Assembly (NCBI GenBank): GCA_016871335.1
Contig: VFZF01000006.1
Span: forward strand, 62,001 to 126,000
Reading direction: 5' to 3'
Source: Acidimicrobiia bacterium
Lineage (GTDB): Bacteria; Acidobacteriota; Vicinamibacteria; Vicinamibacterales; SCN-69-37
DNA: 64,000 nt
Shown here: in pieces, positions 35,936-44,125 of the stretch
Numbering within the stretch: the first letter of the stretch is position 1
Layout of the letters: each line of letters starts with the position of its first letter
Notes under the pieces: model-generated
The model's input: the letters and a program-made list of their open reading frames with translations, nothing else
Told to the model about the DNA's origin: nothing
Database searches by the model: none
Program-made: the position numbers and the translations under genes

Positions 35936-37324
35936 ATGCCTGAAACCTCATCGTCTCATGCAGTTATCGTCGGCGCCGGCGTGGCCGGATTGACCATTGC
36001 CCATCAGTTGGTTCAGAGCGGTCGTCGGGTGACGGTGATCGAGCGGGACACGTTTGTCGGAGGACTCGGTCGCTCGTGGCACTACGGGGCGTTTCATTTC
36101 GACGTCGGTCCGCACCGGTTCCATACCGAGAACCCCCGCGTCGCTGATTTCATCCGGCAGATCCTCCAGGAAGAGGCCATCGAGATTCCCCGGCTCAGTG
36201 GCGCCCGGATGTTCGGGAAGTTCCATGAGTGGCCGCTTCGACCGAGCGTCCTGTTCTCGATGCCGATCGGGATGATGTTCCGATGCGCGTTCGACCTGCT
36301 GCACCGGCCCAAGGTCGAGGGTGAATCGTTTGAAGCCGACATCCTGAACAAGTACGGCAGGACCCTGTATGAGGTCTTCTTCAAGCCCTATACCGAGAAG
36401 TTCCTGTTTCACTCACCCGCCGATCTGCATCGCGACTGGGCGCGCGCCGGCGTCAATCGCGCCGTCATCGACAAGCGCGCATCCGCCGACACCCTCTGGT
36501 CGTTGCTCAAGACCACGATGTTGCCCAAGCCGGTTGAGACCACGTTCCTCTATCCCCCGACCGGGGTCGGACGCTTCTCCGATCGACTCGACGAGATCAT
36601 CCGGGAGCGTGGCGGACGGGTTGTTCTGGGTGCGCCGGTCGAGGCCGTGGAAGCCCGTGACGGCCGGATCGTCTCGGTGACCGCCGGCGGCGAGCGGATC
36701 GCCTGCGATCAGCTCGTCTGGACCGCCCCGATGCCGTTGATCAATTCCCTGCTCGGCATCGAGGGCATCACGCTCAACTTTCTCTCGACGATCTTCTACA
36801 ACTTCGAGATCAAGGGGCCGCTCAAGCACAACTTCCAGTGGACGTATCACGGCGGCGACGAAAGTTTTTCGCGCGTGTCTGCGCCGACGGCCTTCGCGTC
36901 CACGACGGCGCCTGCCGGCACCCATGGCCTCTGCGTGGAGTTCACGTGCCGCAAGGGCGACGAACGCTGGTCACACCCCGAGCGATTCACCGAGCGCATC
37001 ATCGACGACCTGGTGCGGACCAAGACCATCGATCGGCGCGAGGACATCCTGAACGTCCACGTCGAGCCGGTGCCGGAAACCTATCCGATTTACACGCTGG
37101 ATTACCTGGCCCAACTCACCCGCAGCCTCAAGGCGCTCGGACAGTACCGCAATCTGCTGCTGGCCGGACGGTCCGGCCGGTTCTGGTACAACAACATGGA
37201 CCACTCGATCGGTCAGGGGCTGACGATGTCGGACAAGATTTTGCGCGGTCAGGCGCTGGCCGAGATCGACGACAACGACCGCGAGTTCTGGGCCGAGGCC
37301 TCCGAGGCCCCAGCGAATCAGTAA
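35936..37324 (+). CDS. FAD-dependent oxidoreductase, UDP-galactopyranose mutase/protoporphyrinogen oxidase-like
   Basis: 462-residue flavoprotein. The N-terminal FAD-binding motif GAGVAG (13-18) and the ERDTFVGGLGRSW segment are typical of the NAD(P)-binding-like flavoprotein group that includes UGM, amine oxidases and PPOX. YGAFHFDVGPHRFHTENPRV resembles UGM and related sugar flavoenzymes of polysaccharide loci. The C-terminal NLLLAGRSGRFWYNNMDHSI closes the FAD site. In this glycan region a UGM-like sugar role is the better guess. The 3' end overlaps the convergent lipoprotein gene by 7 bases. Confidence 0.85.
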   Translation: MPETSSSHAVIVGAGVAGLTIAHQLVQSGRRVTVIERDTFVGGLGRSWHYGAFHFDVGPHRFHTENPRVADFIRQILQEEAIEIPRLSGARMFGKFHEWPLRPSVLFSMPIGMMFRCAFDLLHRPKVEGESFEADILNKYGRTLYEVFFKPYTEKFLFHSPADLHRDWARAGVNRAVIDKRASADTLWSLLKTTMLPKPVETTFLYPPTGVGRFSDRLDEIIRERGGRVVLGAPVEAVEARDGRIVSVTAGGERIACDQLVWTAPMPLINSLLGIEGITLNFLSTIFYNFEIKGPLKHNFQWTYHGGDESFSRVSAPTAFASTTAPAGTHGLCVEFTCRKGDERWSHPERFTERIIDDLVRTKTIDRREDILNVHVEPVPETYPIYTLDYLAQLTRSLKALGQYRNLLLAGRSGRFWYNNMDHSIGQGLTMSDKILRGQALAEIDDNDREFWAEASEAPANQ

Positions 37325-38184
37325 CCGCGGCTGCCCCAGATGCGCGACATCCCCGAGGAGTTCGCGCACGTGGGGGTATACGACCGGTCCAGTGTGCTCT
37401 CGCAGAGCCACCAACGGCCCTGCGCATACACCGTTGTCAGGACGAAGTCGCCGCAGAAATCCCCCACAAACCCGGTTGGAATGTACCGGTCGGTGAAGCG
37501 TGAGATCGACCGGACTTCGCCCTCATCCGGCCCGAAGAACCGCGTGGACTGTCGCTCGATCCGCGCTGAGATGATGACGTACTCCTCGCGATGCCTTGTG
37601 ATGTCGACTCGCTCAAGTCGCTTGCCCTCGGCGCACCGGCCCAGTTCGGTAAAGTCCACAAGGCAGGCCTCGACCGGCACGGAGGAATTCCCGAACAGGT
37701 CGATCAGGAACTTGCGCGCGAGTTCCTTCATCTCTGCGGCGGAGTCGTGAACGCGAAACGATGCCGACGTGACAGCGACCACAAACTGCTGTTTGACCAC
37801 CTGGTTGTTAACAACGGCGTCGTAGGTGTCGACGACCGTCAGCGTGATTGAGACGTTTACACCGGCGGTGATACCGGCGGGCATACGCCAGATGGCGGTG
37901 GCGCCGGTCCCGGTGATGGTGCCCGCACTCGCCGACCATTGGTAGACCAGCTGCGTCAGCGGAGTCTCGGCGTCTTCGACCGTGGCCGTGATCGTCACAT
38001 CCGTCGCCGCCTCAACCCGCGAGGTGGGCACCGTGATCGCGCGAATGACGGGCGCGGTGGCAGGTCCCACCACGGGTGGAGGTGCGCTCGGCGTCGAACA
38101 GGCGCCCATGGCGACCAGCGAGCCGACAACCCACCAGCCTGAACGTGGCCTGTTGTTCGCCGACGAGGCTCGTGGTCTGAACAT
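37318..38184 (-). CDS. Hypothetical lipoprotein with PKD/Ig-like domain
   Basis: 288-residue predicted lipoprotein; probable lipobox cysteine C29 (VAMGAC) after an unusually long basic leader (MFRPRASSANNRPRSG). A PKD/Ig-like module at about 45-135 (VYQWSASAGTITGTGATAIW) is followed by an unrecognised domain with cysteines C-terminal to RVHDSAAEMKELARKFLIDL. It lies 7 bases after the beta-barrel gene on the same strand, so they may be co-expressed. Function unknown. Confidence 0.68.
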   Translation of the reverse strand: MFRPRASSANNRPRSGWWVVGSLVAMGACSTPSAPPPVVGPATAPVIRAITVPTSRVEAATDVTITATVEDAETPLTQLVYQWSASAGTITGTGATAIWRMPAGITAGVNVSITLTVVDTYDAVVNNQVVKQQFVVAVTSASFRVHDSAAEMKELARKFLIDLFGNSSVPVEACLVDFTELGRCAEGKRLERVDITRHREEYVIISARIERQSTRFFGPDEGEVRSISRFTDRYIPTGFVGDFCGDFVLTTVYAQGRWWLCESTLDRSYTPTCANSSGMSRIWGSRGY

Positions 38185-38191
38185 GCCTCGC

Positions 38192-38905
38192 TCAGAACCG
38201 CCGGCCCAGCCCGATCACCAGTCGTTTGACCGTCGTGGGGTGATCCGTCGTGTGTATCCGCAGGATTCGTGCGCCGAGATCGAGGGACCAGGTGTCGCCG
38301 AACACGATCCCGGCGCCGCCGCCATACGCAAAGCGGTTGGTGGTGCCCATCAGATCGCGGCCGATGGCCACGTTGTAGACGAGGGCCCCCGCACCGGAGA
38401 TCGGCTGCCCGTCGACCACAAACGCCGGCTTGTATTCCACGCGCGCCACGCCAGCAGTGACAGTGATGTACGGACGGATACCTGAGGACTCGCCCGCCGG
38501 TTTTCCATCGGGCATGAAGGTGAGGCCCGCCAGACCGTACAGGGTCGGGCCTTCGATCTCCGCCGTCGCCGGCACACGGTACGCGTCACGAAGGTACGCG
38601 GCGTAGCTGTCGAGTTCCGTGCGGCGACTACTGGTCACCACATCAGACATCCGGCCGCTTTCAATTGCCAGATGGACAAACGTGCGCAAACGCACGCTGA
38701 TGGCACCACCCGCCGTGATTCCCGTGCGGCTCACGTCCTGCGCCCCGGACACCACACCCAGGCTCCATCGGCTGTACGGCGCGCGCGGCTCGTCGTCGCC
38801 TGGGCCGCTCGCGGGCGGCACCTGCGCCGCGGCCGGAGCCGCGATCATCGTCAGTACACACGCGGCGATGATTTGTTGCAGTCGGGTCACACTCGATCGA
38901 TTCAT
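38192..38905 (-). CDS. Predicted outer-membrane beta-barrel protein
   Basis: 237-residue exported protein. Signal peptide ends MIAAPAAAQ; the mature part is strand-rich (WSLGVVSGAQDVSRTG, GIRPYITVTAGVARVEYK, AYGGGAGIVFGDTWSLDLGA) and ends in LVIGLGRRF, with the C-terminal Phe of outer-membrane barrels. It overlaps the GT2 gene by four bases, so it is translated from the DedA-GT2 operon. Function unknown. Confidence 0.74.
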   Translation of the reverse strand: MNRSSVTRLQQIIAACVLTMIAAPAAAQVPPASGPGDDEPRAPYSRWSLGVVSGAQDVSRTGITAGGAISVRLRTFVHLAIESGRMSDVVTSSRRTELDSYAAYLRDAYRVPATAEIEGPTLYGLAGLTFMPDGKPAGESSGIRPYITVTAGVARVEYKPAFVVDGQPISGAGALVYNVAIGRDLMGTTNRFAYGGGAGIVFGDTWSLDLGARILRIHTTDHPTTVKRLVIGLGRRF

Positions 38906-39927
38906 TCCAGCTCCTCTACCGGGCTTTTGACGGACGGCCGGGGGACGCTGGCCGGGGTTTCCAGGACCTGCCGCACGACATAAATCGGCTTGCCCTGTGA
39001 TTCATGGTAGGTGCGCGCCTGCAATTCCGCGAGCAGCCCTACGGTCAGTAACTGTACGCCGGTGAACACCAGCAGGATGCCGGCCATCAGCATCGGACGG
39101 TCGGCAATGGCTTCTTCCAGCACGTACTTCACATAGGTCAGGTGAATCAGACTCGCGGCACCGAGCCCGCTCATCACCATTCCGATGAGGCCGAACATCT
39201 GCAGCGGCCGGGTCGAATAACTCAACAGGAACTTCACCGTGACCAGGTCAAGCATCACGCGGATCGTGCGGGAGATGCCGTACTTGGTGCGGCCAAAGCG
39301 ACGCGCACGATGATTCACCACCTGCTCGGCAATCCGCACACCGAACTCGCTGGCCAGCGCCGGAAGGAAACGATGCATCTCGCCGTAGAGACGCAGCGGC
39401 TTCACCACTTCGGCGCGGAACACCTTCAGCGAGCACCCATAGTCGTTCAGTCGCACCCCCGTCGCCCGCGAAATCAGCCGGTTCGCGATGACTGACGGCA
39501 GGCGGCGATTGATGAACGTATCCTTCCGGTCCTTCCGCCAGCCGCAGACGATGTCGTAGGTGGTGCCGTCGCCACCGGGCGCCTGGCCTTCGAGGCGGGC
39601 AATCATGGCCGGCAGATCGGCCGGATCGTTCTGGAGGTCACCGTCCGCCGTCGCGATGAGACGTCCACGCGCATAGGCAAACCCTGCGGCAAAGGCGGCG
39701 GTTTGTCCGAAGTTCCGCCGGAATTGAATCACCCGAAGCTGCGGCCACTTCGCCTGGAGCGAGGTCAGGCGCTCGAAGGAGCTGTCGGTACTGCCGTCGT
39801 CGACCAGCAGGACTTCGTACGGCCGTCCCCACCGGTCGAGCGTGGAGACGAACTCCCGGCACAACGCCTCGACGTTCTCCGCCTCGTTGTAAATGGGAAT
39901 GACGACCGACAAATCCGGCAAGACCAC
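38902..39927 (-). CDS. Family 2 glycosyltransferase, polyprenyl-phosphate type, with two C-terminal TM helices
   Basis: 341-residue GT2 resembling dolichol-phosphate mannosyltransferase/GtrB/ArnC: it would load a sugar onto undecaprenyl phosphate at the cytoplasmic face. GT-A signatures are VVIPIYNEAENVE, D43/D44 (VDDGSTD) and the D95-x-D97 metal motif (TADGDLQNDP). Two hydrophobic helices near 230-310 anchor it. Its product would be a natural donor for the GT-C proteins in this region. It follows the DedA-like gene by 10 bases. Confidence 0.92.
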   Translation of the reverse strand: MVLPDLSVVIPIYNEAENVEALCREFVSTLDRWGRPYEVLLVDDGSTDSSFERLTSLQAKWPQLRVIQFRRNFGQTAAFAAGFAYARGRLIATADGDLQNDPADLPAMIARLEGQAPGGDGTTYDIVCGWRKDRKDTFINRRLPSVIANRLISRATGVRLNDYGCSLKVFRAEVVKPLRLYGEMHRFLPALASEFGVRIAEQVVNHRARRFGRTKYGISRTIRVMLDLVTVKFLLSYSTRPLQMFGLIGMVMSGLGAASLIHLTYVKYVLEEAIADRPMLMAGILLVFTGVQLLTVGLLAELQARTYHESQGKPIYVVRQVLETPASVPRPSVKSPVEELE

Positions 39928-39937
39928 GTCCCGTATT

Positions 39938-40528
39938 CTACGCTGGCCGACGGCGGCGCCACAGCATCCAGACCGCAGAGGCCATTGCCGTCACCGCGAG
40001 CAGCCCGAGCGAGGCCTCGGTCAGATGGTCCCGGATGAGGCGGGCGGCCTCCTGCCCGTACATAACGGCGAACCAGCCTTCCCCGAGAAAGCGGAGGCCG
40101 CGGCCCAGGGCCACCGCGAGCGCGAAGGTCGCCGGGCCCACACCGCCGATTCCGGCGAGCAGCACAAAAATCTTGTAGGGGGCAGGCGGCGGTGCAAATG
40201 CCACAGCCATCAGGGCCCAGAACCCGTACCGCTCGACCACACGCCGGGCTCGGGCGACGTGCTCGGCCTTGAAGCGCTTCAGCAGAAACGCCTCACCGCC
40301 TTTCCGCCCAAGGAAATAGACCACCATGGACCCGGCCACCGAGCCGGCCGTGGTCATCAGGGCGTAGTACCACCACAACTCGGGGGTCTTGATTGTCTGC
40401 CAGACGATAAGCAGATCGCTAACGCTGGGCATCGAGACAAACGAACAATCCAGCAGGGCAATGACCGCCATGCCGACGCCGCCGAATCGATCCACATACG
40501 GTTGAACGGCAGCGAGAAGTTCGTCCAT
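39938..40528 (-). CDS. DedA/VTT-domain membrane protein
   Basis: 196-residue membrane protein of the DedA/YqaA (VTT, SNARE-associated) superfamily; some members flip undecaprenyl phosphate or move lipids. The sequence has MAVIALLDCSFVSMPSVSDLL, a glycine-rich GSVAGSMVVYFLGRKGGE segment and APPPAPYKIFVLLAGIGGV, the re-entrant loop pattern of the family. The ATG at 40528 was chosen; the frame upstream is low-complexity antisense sequence. A perfect TATAAT on this strand lies 18 bases upstream. A role in carrier recycling for the adjacent GT2 is inference. Confidence 0.82.
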   Translation of the reverse strand: MDELLAAVQPYVDRFGGVGMAVIALLDCSFVSMPSVSDLLIVWQTIKTPELWWYYALMTTAGSVAGSMVVYFLGRKGGEAFLLKRFKAEHVARARRVVERYGFWALMAVAFAPPPAPYKIFVLLAGIGGVGPATFALAVALGRGLRFLGEGWFAVMYGQEAARLIRDHLTEASLGLLAVTAMASAVWMLWRRRRPA

Positions 40529-40534
40529 GCCAGA

Positions 40535-40552
40535 TAGAATGACGAAATTATA
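40535..40552. promoter_or_regulatory. Divergent -10 hexamers in the DedA-like/GT-C spacer
   Basis: Minus strand: TATAAT (40552-40547), a perfect consensus hexamer, leaves a leader of about 12 bases for the DedA-like gene. Plus strand: TAGAAT (40535-40540) leaves about 18 bases before the TTG at 40565. The spacer between the two start codons is only 36 bases. Confidence 0.45.
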
Positions 40553-40564
40553 GCTGACCACTCC

Positions 40565-42043
40565 TTGTTCCCCCCGGGTTTCCGGCCGGCCGCGCTGGTG
40601 ACACTGACCCTGGCCCTCGCCGGAGGCGTGGCCGCGGCGATGTATTTCGCCCGCCTGGACCTGACGCTGAGCCACTACGACGCCCGTGGCCACCTGCTTG
40701 TGGCGCGACGAATTTTCGATAGCCTCACGCCGGGGTGGATTCAGATCGGCGCGGTCTGGCTGCCGCTGCCACACCTGCTCAACGCGATTCCCGTGCAATG
40801 GGACTGGCACTATCGAACGGGTGTCTCCGGCGTCGTGCTGTCCATCGTGCCGCTCGCCCTCGGCTTGAGCGCCCTGGCGGGATATCTCGCAGAGCGAGCC
40901 GGGTCGGTGGTGGTTGGTGTCGCTGTGGCGCTGGCGGTCCTCCTCAACCCGAGCGTGCTCTATCTGCAAAGCACGCCGATGACCGAGCCGCTGCTCTTCG
41001 GGCTGTCTTGTCTCGCGCTCCTGGCGATGGACCGCTGGATAGACGCCCCCTCCAGCCGCCGCGGGCGGATGGTTGGCGTGGCGTTGGTCCTGTTGATGCT
41101 CACGCGCTACGAAGGCTGGTGTGTTACCGGCGCGTTGATGGGGTGTGCGGTCATGGCGCATCCGCGCCACGCGATGCGCCTCGCTCTGTACCCAGCGGCT
41201 GCGGTCGCCGGATTCCTGCTTCTGAGTTTCGGTAGCACCGGGAAGTGGTTTGTCACCTCCGGGTTTTTTGAGGCGACCAACCCCGCGCTGGGGAATCCGT
41301 GGCTGGCGATCCAGCAGATCGCGCATGAGGCAACGCGACTCAGCCACCTTGGGCTGGTCGTGATCGGCGTGATCGGGGCGGTGGCCGCCTTGGCGCAGGC
41401 GTGGACCGAACGTCGCGAGGGCCGTGCCGCGATCGCGCGCGCGGTGCTTCCGCTCGCGCTGCTGGCGGCGGCCGGCCTGCCGCTGTACGCCTTCACCAGC
41501 GGACATCCCGTGCGCATTCGGTACATGGTGTCGGCCGTGGTGGCGCTGACGGTGCTCAGCGCGCTCGTGCTGGGCCGACTGCCCCGCCGCTTCCGGGCGC
41601 CGGCGGCAGTGACCGCACTGGTCCTGCTGCTCGTGGCCGTGCCTCCGATCGATCCCGACGCGCCGATGGTGCGTGAAGCCCAGTGGGATCGTCCGTACTC
41701 CGACGCGCGCAGGGCCGTGACCGCCGCGCTGGCCGAACGCTGGGACGGCAGCCCGATTCTGGCGAGTATGGGATCACTCGGCCATTACATGCAGCAGATG
41801 TCCCATGCGGGATTTCACATCCGGGACTTCGTGCATGAAGGCAACGGGATGTTGTGGACCCTGAGCGTGCGCGCACCGGAGCGGCATGTGCGCTGGATTC
41901 TGATTGAGGAGTCGGCGGAGGGCGGCGACGTCCTGGCCCAGCGGGCCCGGACGTCGCCGGAGTTTCTCGAACATTTCACCCGCACCGCCGAAGGCGGTGG
42001 CGTGGCGCTGTACGTCAGAACCGAATCTGGAATCCGACCGTGA
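40565..42043 (+). CDS. Polytopic GT39-like membrane glycosyltransferase (TTG start)
   Basis: 492-residue integral membrane protein. The first periplasmic loop reads LSHYDARGHLLVARRIFD, with the acidic residue expected for GT39/ArnT-type catalysis, followed by about 10 hydrophobic helices and a short C-terminal soluble part. No ATG precedes the frame after the in-frame TAG at 40535, so the start is the TTG at 40565 or the GTG at 40598. The 3' end overlaps the convergent barrel gene by 29 bases. Acceptor unknown. Confidence 0.78.
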   Translation: MFPPGFRPAALVTLTLALAGGVAAAMYFARLDLTLSHYDARGHLLVARRIFDSLTPGWIQIGAVWLPLPHLLNAIPVQWDWHYRTGVSGVVLSIVPLALGLSALAGYLAERAGSVVVGVAVALAVLLNPSVLYLQSTPMTEPLLFGLSCLALLAMDRWIDAPSSRRGRMVGVALVLLMLTRYEGWCVTGALMGCAVMAHPRHAMRLALYPAAAVAGFLLLSFGSTGKWFVTSGFFEATNPALGNPWLAIQQIAHEATRLSHLGLVVIGVIGAVAALAQAWTERREGRAAIARAVLPLALLAAAGLPLYAFTSGHPVRIRYMVSAVVALTVLSALVLGRLPRRFRAPAAVTALVLLLVAVPPIDPDAPMVREAQWDRPYSDARRAVTAALAERWDGSPILASMGSLGHYMQQMSHAGFHIRDFVHEGNGMLWTLSVRAPERHVRWILIEESAEGGDVLAQRARTSPEFLEHFTRTAEGGGVALYVRTESGIRP

Positions 42044-42731
42044 AGTGCATGCCGGACAAATCGATCTTCTGCGTCAGGAACCCGTTGTCCCCGAGGTCGC
42101 CTTCGCCGAACTGATAGCGCAGTTCCGTGTTGAGCGCATAGATGTCGCCGTTGAGCGGCATGCGAAGGCCGCCGAGCACGACCCCACCGATCGCCGTGCC
42201 GCTGCCCACGTACCGGTCGCGGAACACCGCGAAGCCGTCGAAGAAGTCGACAAACTCGCCCACTTCCGAGTACCGGAAATTCAGCGCGCTGACACCCGCG
42301 CCCACATACGGCTGAATCCGGCCCGCCCGGCCGAAGGGCAGGAACCGGACCACGCCGGTCACCGGAATAACACGCAGCTTGAGTTCCTGCTCGATCTCGT
42401 TGCCGTTGATGTTCACGTAATCGCGATACACGCTGTTCGCGGTGCGCTGGTAGTACCCCGCGCCGAGGCCCACCTCGACCCGCTCGTTGAACGTGACGGT
42501 CCATTCGCCGTGCACCGTCGCGCCGCGGAAGTCCTTGACGTCAAACGACAGCGTGTTGAGATTCTCCACCCAGACGTCCTGGCCGGACCGGCCGTCAAGT
42601 GACTTCGGTGAAAACAACCCGGCCCCAAAGTGCAGTGAGTGCACGGCCTGCGCCGCCGCAGGCACCGCAAGCACTGAGAGCAGGCCCCCCATCAACAGAG
42701 TTCGTGTGATTGCGCGTTGTACCCGTGTCAT
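42015..42731 (-). CDS. Predicted outer-membrane beta-barrel protein
   Basis: 238-residue exported protein. From the ATG at 42731 a signal peptide runs to VLAVPAAAQ. The mature protein has strands such as GEWTVTFNERVEVGLGAGYY, GVVRFLPFGRAGRIQPYVGA and HFTVGFQIRF, ending in the C-terminal Phe seen in BamA substrates. The pattern fits an OmpA/OmpW-like 8-stranded barrel. An upstream ATG at 42779 adds 16 residues before the signal peptide and is unlikely. Function unknown. Confidence 0.75.
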   Translation of the reverse strand: MTRVQRAITRTLLMGGLLSVLAVPAAAQAVHSLHFGAGLFSPKSLDGRSGQDVWVENLNTLSFDVKDFRGATVHGEWTVTFNERVEVGLGAGYYQRTANSVYRDYVNINGNEIEQELKLRVIPVTGVVRFLPFGRAGRIQPYVGAGVSALNFRYSEVGEFVDFFDGFAVFRDRYVGSGTAIGGVVLGGLRMPLNGDIYALNTELRYQFGEGDLGDNGFLTQKIDLSGMHFTVGFQIRF

Positions 42732-42840
42732 ATCGCAGCTCCCAATCGTCGTAAACAGACCGTTGCATTCCGGCGGCACACACCGCTGTCACCCACTTCA
42801 GCAGGTTTGGTGCCAAGTGAATGATTGCAGGATTTACTGG

Positions 42841-42858
42841 AAAAACGGGCGTCCCCGT
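42841..42858 (-). terminator. Probable Rho-independent terminator after the IMPase gene
   Basis: A 5-bp stem ACGGG/CCCGT with 4-base loop (42845-42858) is followed on the minus strand by a T5 run (42845-42841). Short, but correctly placed 9 bases after the inositol monophosphatase stop. Confidence 0.6.
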
Positions 42859-42867
42859 CGTGCACTG

Positions 42868-43659
42868 TCACCGCCGGAGGCCAGTGAAGACATCCAACAG
42901 TCGCGGATGCAGGGCACCGTTGGACGCGATGATTTCGCGCCCGAAGGGCGAGTAGGTCCCCCCGCCGTAATCGGTCACTCGTCCGCCGGCCTCTTCCACA
43001 AGCAACGCCCCCGCCGCGACATCCCACGCGTTGAGATTCTGCTCCCAGAAGGCATCAAATCGTCCAGCCGCCACATTGCACAGATCCAGTGCCGCCGACC
43101 CGAGCCGGCGCACCGCACGTGACTCCGCCAGGAAGGCCGTGAAGATCGCCAGTTGCTCGCGGCGATCCTCGCCCCCGGTGTAGGGAAACCCCGTCACCAG
43201 CAGCGCATCGATCAGCGTGTCCTCGCGGGTCACCGCCAGCCGGCGGCCATTCAGTCTGGCCCCGTGCCCCCGTTCAGCCGTGAACAGCTCGTCTGCCATC
43301 GGATCGTAGACCGCGCCCACCATCACCTGTCCGTCAATTTCAAGCGCGATGGACGTGCAGAACAGCGCAAGGCCATGCGCAAAGTTGGTCGTGCCATCGA
43401 TGGGGTCCACAATCCAGCGAAACGGCACTCCGGCGGCAGACGACCCGCCGGATTCCTCGCCCAGGAATGTGTGCGACGGGAATCGGCGTTCCACCCGCGC
43501 ACGAATCTCACGCTCGACGGCCACGTCCGCCTCGGTGACCAGATCGATGGCCCCCTTCTTGGTGATCGTCAAATCGCTGCGAAAGTACTGCCGGGCCAGA
43601 CGGCCGGCGGCCAGCGCGGCGTCGGCCGCGGTGGCGAGATAGGCGGGATCGAGAGTCAG
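42868..43659 (-). CDS. Inositol monophosphatase family protein (probable CTG start)
   Basis: Mg2+-dependent phosphatase of the IMPase/SuhB/CysQ fold. Motifs: FLGEESGG (motif E-E), IVDPIDGTTNFAHG (the WxxDPIDGT-like metal site), and NAWDVAAGALLVEEAGG. The recognisable N-terminal helix (LDPAYLATAADAALAAGRLA then DLTITKKGAIDLVTEAD) begins before any ATG, GTG or TTG in frame except the TTG at 43572, which would delete it. The CTG at 43659 overlaps the preceding TGA as CTGA and gives 263 residues, the family's normal size. Substrate among inositol phosphate, PAP and histidinol phosphate is undetermined. Confidence 0.85.
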   Translation of the reverse strand: MTLDPAYLATAADAALAAGRLARQYFRSDLTITKKGAIDLVTEADVAVEREIRARVERRFPSHTFLGEESGGSSAAGVPFRWIVDPIDGTTNFAHGLALFCTSIALEIDGQVMVGAVYDPMADELFTAERGHGARLNGRRLAVTREDTLIDALLVTGFPYTGGEDRREQLAIFTAFLAESRAVRRLGSAALDLCNVAAGRFDAFWEQNLNAWDVAAGALLVEEAGGRVTDYGGGTYSPFGREIIASNGALHPRLLDVFTGLRR

Positions 43660-44087
43660 AGCTTCTTCACCATCCGGACCGACATGCCGCCTTCCGGCCG
43701 CCTCGCGATCGTCACATCGTCCATGAAATTGCGCATAAAGAAGATGCCGCGGCCGCTCGACTTGAGCAGGTTCTCAGGCGCGAGGGGATCGTCCACTTCT
43801 TCGCAATCGAACCCTTCCCCCTCATCAAGGACCGTGACAGAGAACTCATCCGGATGGGTCCGCGGTGCGAGCGTGAACTCCACCGTCACGTGTTTCGCGG
43901 GGTCCTCGCGGTTGCCGTGTTTGACGGCGTTGATCACAGATTCCCGCACGGAGACGCTCACCCAGTGGCTCGCGTCTTCATCCAGGCCGGCCAGCGCGGA
44001 CATGCGATCGCTCAACGCCTGCACGAGGTCGAGCAGGTGGAACGAGCTTGGTATCTCCAGACGGATGAGGTGCTGGTCGGTCGACAT
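43656..44087 (-). CDS. RsbW-like anti-sigma factor / serine-protein kinase (HATPase_c)
   Basis: 143-residue GHKL ATPase-fold protein like RsbW/SpoIIAB. The N box ESVINAVKHGN, G1 box DEGEGFD and G2 box GRGIFFMR are intact, so it should bind ATP. Such proteins inhibit a sigma factor and phosphorylate an STAS antagonist, but neither partner is encoded in this window. The ATG at 44087 is preferred; another at 44102 would overlap the divergent -10 region. The stop codon overlaps the IMPase start codon. Confidence 0.88.
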   Translation of the reverse strand: MSTDQHLIRLEIPSSFHLLDLVQALSDRMSALAGLDEDASHWVSVSVRESVINAVKHGNREDPAKHVTVEFTLAPRTHPDEFSVTVLDEGEGFDCEEVDDPLAPENLLKSSGRGIFFMRNFMDDVTIARRPEGGMSVRMVKKL

Positions 44088-44100
44088 AGCCGCGCGTAAC

Positions 44101-44107
44101 ATACTAT
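44101..44107. promoter_or_regulatory. Overlapping divergent -10 hexamers between rsbW-like gene and aroA
   Basis: The heptamer ATACTAT gives TACTAT on the plus strand (18 bases before the aroA ATG at 44126) and TAGTAT on the minus strand (13 bases before the ATG at 44087). It parallels the ACTATA core at 12408-12414. Spacer length is 38 bases. Confidence 0.45.
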
Positions 44108-44125
44108 TCGGAAACGGACTGCGAA

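Noticed and set aside
40529-41506. N-terminal extension of the DedA-like frame
   Set aside because: It runs antisense through the GT39-like gene; the ATG at 40528 fits the family length and has TATAAT upstream.
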